The notes below the pieces were generated by a model that had not been told where the DNA came from, made no database searches, and was given only the letters and a program-made list of their open reading frames with translations. Below, piece after piece: positions 55,397-63,302 of a stretch of 64,000 bases of DNA. Source of the stretch: Pseudomonas sp. EpS/L25 (GTDB lineage: Bacteria; Pseudomonadota; Gammaproteobacteria; Pseudomonadales; Pseudomonadaceae); the NCBI RefSeq assembly GCF_001512295.1, contig NZ_LNUP01000001.1, forward strand, positions 177,651-241,650, written 5' to 3'. The position numbers and the translations under genes are program-made. The number at the start of each line of letters is the position of its first letter. The stretch's first letter is position 1.

Positions 55397-55750
55397 TTAC
55401 GCCTTGCCGGAATCCAGTGCGCCGTCAGCTGCGGCCAGAGCGAAGGTCATTCGACGAACAGCGTCTTTGCTGACATCGGACATTCCCCGGTAGTAGCCGA
55501 CGACTTCCTGCTCATCGGGTGCAAGGGAGACTTCTTCCAGAGGCTGACGCTTCCCCGTCAGCACGTAGAGCACGTCGACGCCAGCTGCGGCGACGGCTTC
55601 CAGGTAGACGGAATCGGGATTCCGCTCTCCCTTTTCGTACTTGCCCTGCGAATTTCGATTCACGCCGCCTAGTTGACCTAATTCGTCCTGCGTCAACTGC
55701 AGGCGGTCCCTTTCTTGGCGCAATCTGTCGCCCAATGCACGCGCTTGCAC
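55397..55750 (-). CDS. Phage C repressor-like XRE regulator
   Basis: A 117-residue regulator with an XRE HTH (LRQERDRLQLTQDELGQLGGVNRNSQGKYEKGERNPDS) and a short helical C-terminal part (VVGYYRGMSDVSKDAVRRM) for dimerisation; no peptidase domain, so like P2 C it is probably not LexA-type cleavable. The start is placed at GTG 55750 because AAGGAT stands just before it and no ATG is in frame nearby. Divergent from the Cox-like gene across the operator repeats. Confidence 0.82.
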   Translation of the reverse strand: MQARALGDRLRQERDRLQLTQDELGQLGGVNRNSQGKYEKGERNPDSVYLEAVAAAGVDVLYVLTGKRQPLEEVSLAPDEQEVVGYYRGMSDVSKDAVRRMTFALAAADGALDSGKA

Positions 55751-55796
55751 ACAAAATCCTTTGAAATGCGTCCGCTCGGGTGCATAATCAGCATCG

Positions 55797-55825
55797 AATG
55801 AACACGATTGAACACAGATGAACAC
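55797..55825. promoter_or_regulatory. Three 10-bp operator repeats between repressor and Cox-like gene
   Basis: TGAACAC occurs at 55799-55805, 55809-55815 and 55819-55825, exactly one helical turn apart. The last copy covers the ATG of the Cox-like gene. P2-type C repressors bind direct repeats, so this is the likely lysis/lysogeny operator. Confidence 0.72.
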
Positions 55826-56045
55826 TATGCCCGCCCCCCTTACTCCCGAGCAAGCCCGCGACAAGCTGGACCGCGCGGGCATGTCCATCGCCGAGTTCTG
55901 CCGTACCCATTCGCTGAACAAAAACTTGGTTAGCGACCTGCTCAACGGCCGGAAGAAAGGTCGCCGGGGTGAAGCCCACCGCGCGGCCGTCCTGCTCGGC
56001 ATCAAGCAGGGCGAAATCCTGGCCACCGCTGCGGCGCAACAATAG
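55818..56045 (+). CDS. Cox/Cro-like small DNA-binding protein
   Basis: A 75-residue protein (shorter form from the ATG at 55827) with a helix-turn-helix: ARDKLDRAGMSIAEFCRTHSLNKNLVSDLLNGRKKGRRGEAHRAAVLLGI. It is the first gene of the rightward early operon, opposite the C repressor, so probably the Cox/Cro equivalent that turns off lysogeny. Either start lacks a clear ribosome site, because the operator repeats occupy it. Confidence 0.75.
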   Translation: MNTMPAPLTPEQARDKLDRAGMSIAEFCRTHSLNKNLVSDLLNGRKKGRRGEAHRAAVLLGIKQGEILATAAAQQ

Positions 56046-56074
56046 GGCCAGCCGGCCCAGGGAGATACTGGAAG

Positions 56075-56557
56075 ATGAAACGCCCTGCCCTAGAAACACG
56101 CCGCCAGGTCATCAGCGCCGTCATTTGCGCCTACCCCGGCGGCCGCGAGTGCGCCGCCGCCCGCCTCGGCCTGCCGCTTAAGAAATTCGACAACCACGCC
56201 TACGAAACCGCCGGCTGCCGCCCCCTCACCGACCAACAGATCCTGCTGCTCGAGCAAGAGACCGGCACCAGCTACCTGGTGGACTACCTCGCCGGCCAAT
56301 ACGGCGGTTTCTTCGTCCGCCAGGCCGAGGTCGGCGACCTGGACAACCTGGACCTCTACGCCCGCTCGGTGAAGACCGCCGTCAAGCGCGGCCTGGTGGA
56401 CCAGATCATCGGCCAGGCGCTCGAGGACGGCGTCATCGACGAGCACGAGGTCGTCCAGATCCTCGGTGCCCACCGCCGACACATGGCGGCGCGCGAGGAA
56501 GAGGTCTGGGCCGTCATCACGTTGCATGCGGCCAAGGCGAACGGCCGCAAACACTAG
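56075..56557 (+). CDS. Phage regulatory CII-like protein (CP76 family)
   Basis: A 160-residue protein: RRQVISAVICAYPGGRECAAARLGLPLKKFDNHAYE with a putative HTH, then CRPLTDQQILLLEQETGTSYLVDYLAGQYGGFF, the pattern of phage_CP76/CII-like regulators. Second gene of the early operon. It may activate the repressor or early genes. Confidence 0.8.
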   Translation: MKRPALETRRQVISAVICAYPGGRECAAARLGLPLKKFDNHAYETAGCRPLTDQQILLLEQETGTSYLVDYLAGQYGGFFVRQAEVGDLDNLDLYARSVKTAVKRGLVDQIIGQALEDGVIDEHEVVQILGAHRRHMAAREEEVWAVITLHAAKANGRKH

Positions 56558-56662
56558 CCCAAGGGCGAACCCTGAATTCCTGCCAAGGCGGCGGGAACGT
56601 AGTCGGCGCGGAGCGCCAGAAACCGGCTAGGCCGGAGCCGCCCATGGCGGCAGGGAAGGTAG

Positions 56663-57036
<374 letters not shown>

Positions 57037-57040
<4 letters not shown>

Positions 57041-57396
57041 ACACTACCAACCATCCCAACGATTACCTCGACGCCATGCAGGCCGCCGCCTTCGCTTTCC
57101 TGCAGCGCCACGAAGGCGAACACCTCGGCCACAGCCAGCAGCTGTTCAACCGCGGCGTTGAGTACCTGCTGCAGATGGGCGTCCCGCAGCACACTTCCGA
57201 GCGCCTGGTCGCCCGCGCCGCTGACCAGCTCGAGGCCGTGAAAGGCCACCGCTTCCTGGACATCGACGCCAGCACCGGCGACGTCGTCGTCCTAGTCAAC
57301 CCTGCCACTGGCCTGCGTTACCGAATCCCCGTCCAGGAGATCTTCGACGCGCTGATCGACGAAGACCCCGGCACGCGACAGAACGCCTCCCGCTAA
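57037..57396 (+). CDS. Early-operon protein of unknown function
   Basis: A 119-residue acidic protein starting at GTG 57037 inside the ogr stop (4-bp overlap). MNTTNHPNDYLDAMQAAAFA at the start, RYRIPVQEIFDALIDEDPG at the end. No domain recognised; placed between ogr and replication genes. Confidence 0.6.
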
Positions 57397-57470
57397 GCCC
57401 CTGAATACCTGATCCATGCCCGCCTTGCGTGGGTATGGGTGAACTGCGCCTTTTTGCAGCGAGAAACATC

Positions 57471-57713
57471 ATGCCGAACACCCTCTCCCTCCAGATCGAA
57501 CTACCGCCGGCAGTCGCTGAGACCTACGCCCGCTGGCTCCAGGGCCGCGCCGACTACATCGTCAACCAGCACTGGAACGAACCGCGCTACCTCCGTATCG
57601 AGGACACCGAAAAGCGCCGCGCCGCCATCCTGCAGCGCTTCCCGTCCATGCTCGCCGCCTACCAGACCGCCGCTCAGATCCGCGCTCAGCTCGCCACCCA
57701 GGAGGCCAACTGA
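57471..57713 (+). CDS. Small early protein, unknown
   Basis: An 80-residue protein (MPNTLSLQIELPPAVAETYA start) in the early operon; TGATG overlap with the next gene. The ATG at 57471 is chosen over the in-frame one at 57429, as composition changes there. Function unknown. Confidence 0.6.
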   Translation: MPNTLSLQIELPPAVAETYARWLQGRADYIVNQHWNEPRYLRIEDTEKRRAAILQRFPSMLAAYQTAAQIRAQLATQEAN

Positions 57714-57931
57714 TGCGCCGCCAGCTCGATGTCACCCTTCACCGCAACGCTGGCCAGCCCCTGGTCGTTTCCAACGACGGCGCCCTAGGTAAAGAGGACT
57801 ACTGGACCCCCGCCGATCTGCGCGAGCTCGCCCGGGCCTTGAACATCCTGGCCACCGACGCCGAACGCCATGAGGGCAGCGACCTGCGCCTGGTGCGCGA
57901 CCTCGGTACCGGCCACGCGGCGGAGTTCTGA
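57713..57931 (+). CDS. Small early protein, unknown
   Basis: A 72-residue protein (MRRQLDVTLHRNAGQPLVVS start) coupled to both neighbours: 1-bp overlap before, 2-bp gap to the primase-helicase. Possibly a replication accessory; no motif seen. Confidence 0.6.
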   Translation: MRRQLDVTLHRNAGQPLVVSNDGALGKEDYWTPADLRELARALNILATDAERHEGSDLRLVRDLGTGHAAEF

Positions 57932-57933
57932 GC

Positions 57934-60768
57934 ATGCGTCAGATGGACCAGCAGCTCCGCGTCGACGTGCTCCAGCGCCTCGAGCGAGACCTCGGGATGC
58001 AGCACATCAGCGGCACCAAGTACCTGCGCAAAGGCGAGTGCCCGGCCTGCCACAAACGCGAGCTGTTCACCGATCACACCAACCCCTGGGTGGTGAAGTG
58101 CGGCCGCGAGGCGAAGTGCGGCCAGAGCTGGCACGTCAAGGAGCTGTTCAGCGAGCTGTTCGAGGACTGGTCCGAGCGTTTCAAGCCAAGCGCCGACGCT
58201 CCGGCTGCCAGCGCCGACGGCTACCTGCAATTCGCCCGTGGCTTCGACCTGGCCCTGATAAAGGGCTGGTACAGCCAGGAGAACTACTGGGACCGTGCCC
58301 AGGGCCTCGGCTCGGCCACCGTGCGGTTTCCCCTGGCCAAGGGCGGCTACTGGGAGCGACTGATCGACCGCCCGGCTCGCTTCGGCAAGCAGAAGGCGCG
58401 CTTTCAGCCTGGCGCCAGCTACCGCGGCGTCTGGTGGTGCCCACCCAGCCTCAATCTGCAGACGGTCAAGGAGCTCTGGATCGTCGAGGGCATCTTCGAC
58501 GCCATTGCTCTGGCCCACCACGACATCGCCGCCGTCTCGGCCATGAGCAGCAATGCCTACCCTGAGGAATCGCTCAAGGCGCTGGCCAGCAGCCGCCAGG
58601 GCAGGTTGCCCAAACTGGTCTGGGCTCTGGACAACGAGCCTGGCGCCCACCGCTACACCCGCCGCTGGGCACGCCAGGCTCGCGAGCTGGGCTTCACCTG
58701 CGAGGCAGCGCAGATCCCTCAGCCCGGCCGCAAAGTCGACTGGAACGACCTGCACCAGCGCTGGGCCTTCGAGCCGGACGACGCCAAGCGCATCGAGCGC
58801 CGCGAGAAAGACCTTAAGGAGGCCCGCCACCACGGCGCTCTGCTACTGGCCGACACCGCCGCGGAAAAGGCGGTGCTCATGTACGAATGGCGTGAGCGGC
58901 ACGAATTCCACTTCACCTTCGAGAGCCGCCTCTACTGGTTCAAGCTGGACCTGGACAAGTACAACAAGGCCCTTGCGCACCTCGAGGAATCCGAGCGCGA
59001 CGAAGACCGCGAGCTGACAACCAAGCAGCAGCGCGACAAGGCCATGCGCCTGGCCGGCAACGTGGTGGAGATCGCCAACTGCGCGCCCCAAGCCCTGTAC
59101 TTCCAGCGCAATGAGGTCACCGACGAGTCCTGGTACTACTTCCGCGTGGAGTTTCCTCACGACGGCGCCCCGGTGAAGAACACCTTCACCGGCGCCCAGG
59201 TCGCCGCCGCCAGCGAATTCAAGAAACGCCTGCTCAGCATGGCCGCCGGCGCCGTCTTCACCGGCAGCGGTACCCAGCTGGACAAGATCATGAAGGACCA
59301 GCTCTTCGGCCTGAAAACTGTGGAGACCATGGACTATGTCGGCTACAGCCGCGAGCACGGCTGCTACGTTTTCGGTGACCTGGCGGTGCGCGATGGCCAA
59401 CTGCACCAGGTCAATGACGAGGACTATTTCGACTTCGGCAAGCTGCGCCTGAAGACCCTGCAAAAGACCATCGGCCTCAAGCCCAACCCTGCCGCCGGCG
59501 ACTACCGCAGCGACTGGCTGCCGTTGCTCTGGACCTGCTTCGGCGCCAACGGCCTGACCGCGCTGACCTTCTGGTTCGGCTCCCTGTTCGCCGAGCAGAT
59601 CCGCGCCCGCTACCAATCCTTCCCTTTCCTGGAAGCCACCGGCGAGGCCGGCGCCGGCAAGACCACGCTGCTGACTTTCCTCTGGAAGCTGTTCGGCCGG
59701 GCCGGCTACGAAGGCTTCGACCCGTCCAAGTCCTCCACCGCCGGCCGCAGCCGCGCCATGGGCCAGGTCGCCGGCATGCCCATCGTCCTCATCGAGGGCG
59801 ACCGCAACGACCCCGAGAAAGCCCACGCCAAGAGCTTCGACTGGGACGAGCTCAAGGACTTCTTCGGCGGTGGCACCCTGCGCACCCGCGGCATGAAGAC
59901 CAGCGGCAACGAGACCTACGAGCCGCCCTTCCGCGGCACCATCGCCATCAGCCAGAACGCTCCGGTCAGCGCCTCCGAGGCCATCCTCACCCGGATCGTG
60001 AAGCTGCACTTCACCCGCCCGGTACTGACCGACGAGAGCCGCGCCGCGGCCGACACCCTGAGCCGTATGGACGGCGAGGCCCTGAGCCACTTCCTGCTGC
60101 TGGCCACCCGCAAGGAGGCCGAGGTCCTGGCCCGCTTCCACGAGCTGTTCCCGCAGTACGAGGCCAAGCTGCGCCGCCTGGGCGACACCTGCTTCTGCTG
60201 CGGTGCGCGTCTCGGCGCCGAAAGTCATCGCTGCAGCAGTTGCCAGAGCGACTTGGTCGGCCACCTGCGCATCGAGCGGATCGTGAAGAACCACGCCATG
60301 TTCCTCGCCCTGCTCGACTGCCTCTCCCTAGTGGTGGCCATTCCCCAGGAAATGGTCCGCCAGACCCAGCGCACCATCGTCCGCATCGCCCTGGAACGCC
60401 AAGCCGCCATCAGCGCGGACAACCCGGTCGTCACCGAATTCTGGCAGGTCTACGACTACCTCCAGTCGCTCAGCGAAAACCCGGTCGTCAACCACAGCAA
60501 GAACCCCGCTGAGGTGGCCATCAACCTCAACGAATTCATCGAGCGCGCCGCTGAGCACCGCCAGCGCCTGGCTGACATGAGCACCTTGCGCGAGCTGCTC
60601 AAGGACTCCCGCCAGTTCCGCTATCTCGACAACAAGGCCGTCGACAGCCGCATCCGCGAGCTGCAGCGCGCTGCCGCCCCACTCGACAACCGCCCCAGCA
60701 AGGTTCGCTGCTGGGTCTTCAGCAACCCTTACTACCAGCCTGCAGAGAAGGCCGGCAAATCGCGCTAG
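57934..60768 (+). CDS. Phage primase-helicase with zinc ribbon and TOPRIM domain
   Basis: A 944-residue replication protein. N-terminal zinc-binding motif (CPACHKRELF ... KCGREAKCGQSW, residues about 35-70), TOPRIM primase core with WIVEGIFDAIAL (about 185-200) and LVWALDNEPGAHRY, then a helicase/DUF927-like ATPase with Walker A ATGEAGAGKTTLL (about 570) and Walker B VLIEGDRNDP. A second zinc knot CFCCGARLG ... CSSCQ lies at about 755-775. Such proteins prime and unwind at an origin, as does P4 alpha. It is found in place of P2 A. Confidence 0.88.
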   Translation: MRQMDQQLRVDVLQRLERDLGMQHISGTKYLRKGECPACHKRELFTDHTNPWVVKCGREAKCGQSWHVKELFSELFEDWSERFKPSADAPAASADGYLQFARGFDLALIKGWYSQENYWDRAQGLGSATVRFPLAKGGYWERLIDRPARFGKQKARFQPGASYRGVWWCPPSLNLQTVKELWIVEGIFDAIALAHHDIAAVSAMSSNAYPEESLKALASSRQGRLPKLVWALDNEPGAHRYTRRWARQARELGFTCEAAQIPQPGRKVDWNDLHQRWAFEPDDAKRIERREKDLKEARHHGALLLADTAAEKAVLMYEWRERHEFHFTFESRLYWFKLDLDKYNKALAHLEESERDEDRELTTKQQRDKAMRLAGNVVEIANCAPQALYFQRNEVTDESWYYFRVEFPHDGAPVKNTFTGAQVAAASEFKKRLLSMAAGAVFTGSGTQLDKIMKDQLFGLKTVETMDYVGYSREHGCYVFGDLAVRDGQLHQVNDEDYFDFGKLRLKTLQKTIGLKPNPAAGDYRSDWLPLLWTCFGANGLTALTFWFGSLFAEQIRARYQSFPFLEATGEAGAGKTTLLTFLWKLFGRAGYEGFDPSKSSTAGRSRAMGQVAGMPIVLIEGDRNDPEKAHAKSFDWDELKDFFGGGTLRTRGMKTSGNETYEPPFRGTIAISQNAPVSASEAILTRIVKLHFTRPVLTDESRAAADTLSRMDGEALSHFLLLATRKEAEVLARFHELFPQYEAKLRRLGDTCFCCGARLGAESHRCSSCQSDLVGHLRIERIVKNHAMFLALLDCLSLVVAIPQEMVRQTQRTIVRIALERQAAISADNPVVTEFWQVYDYLQSLSENPVVNHSKNPAEVAINLNEFIERAAEHRQRLADMSTLRELLKDSRQFRYLDNKAVDSRIRELQRAAAPLDNRPSKVRCWVFSNPYYQPAEKAGKSR

Positions 60769-60842
60769 CGAACACCAGAAACGAAAAGGCCTGGGAGAGC
60801 GGCAACTCCCCCAGGCCCCACCACACCCCCCGGAGAATCATC

Positions 60843-61100
60843 ATGCAAATGACCCAGAGCAGCAGCACTAACCAGCCTACCACGCTCCACCCGATCCTCA
60901 TCCGCCGCTGCAGGGCAACCGCCCTGCTCGGCGAGGCATTGATCCGCTACCAGATCAGTCGAACCCTGAGCGACCGCATCCACCTCCTGGCATTGGCAAG
61001 CATGGCCAATGCCCTCGGCGCTCTGACGGACCAGGAAGCCCAGGTGGTAAACACGACGCTGGCCGTCCCGGCTCGTCGCCAGGAGCACCCCCATGAATAG
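60843..61100 (+). CDS. Small early protein, unknown
   Basis: An 85-residue protein (MQMTQSSSTNQPTTLHPILI start) 74 bp behind the primase-helicase, with GGAGAATC before the ATG. No domain recognised. Its end overlaps a 21-codon frame. Confidence 0.55.
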   Translation: MQMTQSSSTNQPTTLHPILIRRCRATALLGEALIRYQISRTLSDRIHLLALASMANALGALTDQEAQVVNTTLAVPARRQEHPHE

Positions 61101-61158
61101 CGGTAGCATCTTCCAGAGCTTCACTGACAGCCTCGATGGGCCTGAGGAGACTGAATGA
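61093..61158 (+). CDS. Very short coupled reading frame before alpA
   Basis: ATG at 61093 opens a 21-codon frame (MNSGSIFQSFTDSLDGPEET start) that ends in TGA overlapping the ATG of the AlpA-like gene (ATGA). It overlaps the preceding gene by 8 bp. It may be a leader peptide coupling translation; too short for certainty. Confidence 0.4.
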   Translation: MNSGSIFQSFTDSLDGPEETE

Positions 61159-61361
61159 CCGTCAAGTTGGACAGATTCCTGAGGGAGGAAGAGGTGGTAG
61201 CTGTCACCTCCCTTTCTCGCGCCACCATCTGGCGACTGGTCAAGGCGAAGCAGTTTCCACCGCCGATCAACATCACCCCGGGTAGGGTAGGTTGGCGTGA
61301 GTCAGCCATTGCGGCCTGGCAAGCAGATCCGATGCAATGGGAGGATCACGGGGCTGCCTGA
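61155..61361 (+). CDS. AlpA-family regulator/excisionase
   Basis: A 68-residue winged-helix protein: DRFLREEEVVAVTSLSRATIWRLVKAKQFPPPINI ... VGWRESAIAAW, the AlpA/MerR-like pattern of excisionase-type regulators. It faces the integrase (7-bp gap between the stops), where a directionality factor for excision is expected. Confidence 0.88.
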   Translation: MTVKLDRFLREEEVVAVTSLSRATIWRLVKAKQFPPPINITPGRVGWRESAIAAWQADPMQWEDHGAA

Positions 61362-61368
61362 GCGGTCC

Positions 61369-62679
61369 CTATTGAATGACGTTCCGCTCCAACCACTCCG
61401 CCCAGACCTGCAGGCCGGCGCGCTTCTCCTCGAAATAGTCGTAGCGGTCGTAGTGCTTCGAGGAAACATCGCTGAAGGCATGGCCCTGGATGCGGTCGCG
61501 CAACTCCTTGCTCATACCGGCGCTGGCCATCAGCGTCTTGCAGGTCCGCCGCAGGTCGCGCAGCGTGAAGGGACCGGCGAATGCCTTCTCATGCCGCTGA
61601 TAGAGCTTGGTCACCGCTCTGGACAGCGACTGGACGTTGAGCGGCTGGCCCTGGACCCGGCCCTGGAACGGATAGGGGCTGTGCTCATCGATCTCGGCCA
61701 TCGTGTGCAGCACCTGCCGCATCGGCTCATTGAACGGCACGACGTGCAGCTGTCGCTCCCCCTGGACCCGCCCCTTCGCGCTGCGAATCACCAGGTGATC
61801 GTCGTGGTACATGGAGCGATCGGACGCGAGCAACTGCTCAGGCCGCTGGCCACCGGCAGCGATCAGGAAGCGGACGAGCTCGGCGGTGGTGAGCGACAAT
61901 TTCTCTGGCAGCAGCTGCCACAGCGTCCGCAGCTCAACCTTGGATAGCGCCCGGTCCCCAGGCTGCTCCCAGTCTTCTTGCACCGGGATGCTGGCAACCG
62001 GGTTGCTCTGCAGGCCAAAGCGCACCTTCACCTGCAGATAGCTGCGCGGGTTGTACTCCTGCTCCAGGCCGGCTTGGAACGCCGCATGAAGCTGCGAACG
62101 TAGGCGGTTGCAATAGGTGGTCACGCCGTTGTCGATCATCCGGCTGATGATGTCGCGGATGTCCGCCGGACCGATCAACGAAGCAGGCCGCTTCACCAGC
62201 GCCGGGAACGGCTCGCACACGTAATGCCGGAACGACCAGGCAACATTTCCCGCCGAAGCCGCGCCCTCCCCCTCCAGCTTCGCCAGGTACGAATCCAGCA
62301 GCTCCTGGAACGTGCCGGCGGCAGCCGCCACCTCCTTCTCGTCGCGACAACGATCGCGCGCATCCGCCAGGGTCATTTCCGGCCAGTTACCTAGCTTCCG
62401 CTTGCTCTTCTGCTCGCCGACCCGGCGCTGGTAGTAGAACTCCTTGGTGCCGTTGGGCCTCACCCGCAGCACCAGGACACCCTCGCCCCGCGCCGTGCGC
62501 CCATCTGAAACCGAATATTCCTTCTCCCGCGCCTTGAGCGCGCGAATCTGCTTTTCCGTGAGCACGTTTGGGGTCCGTTTCTGGGGGCCGTTCGCCGGAA
62601 ACAAGGTGATTCCACCTGAGACAGCATGAGACAGCCCGAGGCCGTTTAAACCCGCGATTCTACTGGGTTCCAGCGCCAA
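61369..62679 (-). CDS. int: Prophage tyrosine integrase
   Basis: A 436-residue phage integrase. Catalytic domain: GGQRPEQLL (first Arg), LRDLRRTCKTLM (box II, with Leu in place of the usual His before RDLRRT), HAFSDVSSKHYDRYDY (His and nucleophilic Tyr). The N-terminal DUF4102-like arm-binding domain starts at VLTEKQIRALK, so a GTG start at 62565 is possible instead of the ATG at 62679. The putative arm sites overlap this 5' region. It reads toward the phage interior from attR. Confidence 0.92.
   Translation of the reverse strand: MALEPSRIAGLNGLGLSHAVSGGITLFPANGPQKRTPNVLTEKQIRALKAREKEYSVSDGRTARGEGVLVLRVRPNGTKEFYYQRRVGEQKSKRKLGNWPEMTLADARDRCRDEKEVAAAAGTFQELLDSYLAKLEGEGAASAGNVAWSFRHYVCEPFPALVKRPASLIGPADIRDIISRMIDNGVTTYCNRLRSQLHAAFQAGLEQEYNPRSYLQVKVRFGLQSNPVASIPVQEDWEQPGDRALSKVELRTLWQLLPEKLSLTTAELVRFLIAAGGQRPEQLLASDRSMYHDDHLVIRSAKGRVQGERQLHVVPFNEPMRQVLHTMAEIDEHSPYPFQGRVQGQPLNVQSLSRAVTKLYQRHEKAFAGPFTLRDLRRTCKTLMASAGMSKELRDRIQGHAFSDVSSKHYDRYDYFEEKRAGLQVWAEWLERNVIQ
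62570..62594. other. Paired repeats, putative integrase arm sites (P side)
   Basis: GGGGTCCGTTTC (62570-62581) and GGGGGCCGTTCG (62583-62594) are imperfect copies of the tandem 12-mer at 25040-25063 near the other att. In the circular phage the two pairs would flank attP. Confidence 0.6.
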
Positions 62680-62722
62680 TCTGATACTCGATGAAGCAAC
62701 CTGAGATTCTAGGCGGAACAGT

Positions 62723-62738
62723 TTCCCAAGCTCATGAC
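62723..62738. other. attR core
   Basis: Exact 16-bp copy of the attL core (TTCCCAAGCTCATGAC). Right of the core the sequence still resembles the tRNA 3' half (GGG, TTGA, TTCC at matching places) but it has lost pairing and is no longer tRNA sequence. Confidence 0.85.
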
Positions 62739-62856
62739 ATGGGATTGAGTTCCTGTACGCACGCCATTCAGTTAAGAGTGCTGCAAAGGTTCAGATGCAG
62801 CATGGCTTTCCTGGCTCATGCAGACCGCGACAGCCTTTCACGCCTTGCCAGGGCCT

Positions 62857-63029
62857 GCCTGAAAAGTCGCCCAGCGAAGGGTCGGGCCGCCCCGCGAAAA
62901 AGGCCGAGGAAGCGGACCGGGCTCGCGTGCGAGTTTACGAGTGGTAAATGAGCATTCCGATGGGCAGCCCAAGCCATAGGCTGGCGATCCAGGTCTTTTT
63001 CAACGAAGCATCACCGATGCGTGGACACT
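62857..63029. repeat. Degenerate copy D of the dispersed repeat
   Basis: The stretch 62906-62955 matches the interior of copies A and B almost exactly (GAGGAAGCGGACCGGGCTCG ... GTTTACGAGTGGTAAA). The ends are worn and the terminal inverted repeats are not recognisable, so the borders are approximate. The rest of the gap 62739-63302 shows no gene. Confidence 0.65.
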
Positions 63030-63302
63030 TTTCATACAGAGCCTAAAGACCTTGCAGCCATCCGACCCCAAGCCAGCCGTACCCTCTGTTTTCAAATGAA
63101 AAACCTTACCGGAAGCGGCCATTTGCCGCCATATCACCTATGCACCCAGCGCAAAGATAATTTTCTCCAAAGCGGTATTGTTGCTTTTTTATTTGTTTTC
63201 TAGAGTAGTCCGCCTTCGGCAGCTGAAGTCTCCTGATGTCGCAGCAACTCGATACCCATCAGTTTCGAGCAGATGGAAAGTTACTAATTAAGGAGCGATA
63301 GA

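Noticed and set aside
58843..60294. 483-codon open frame opposite the primase-helicase
   Set aside because: Low-complexity Val/Leu/Gly composition and complete overlap with a gene that has clear Walker and TOPRIM motifs.
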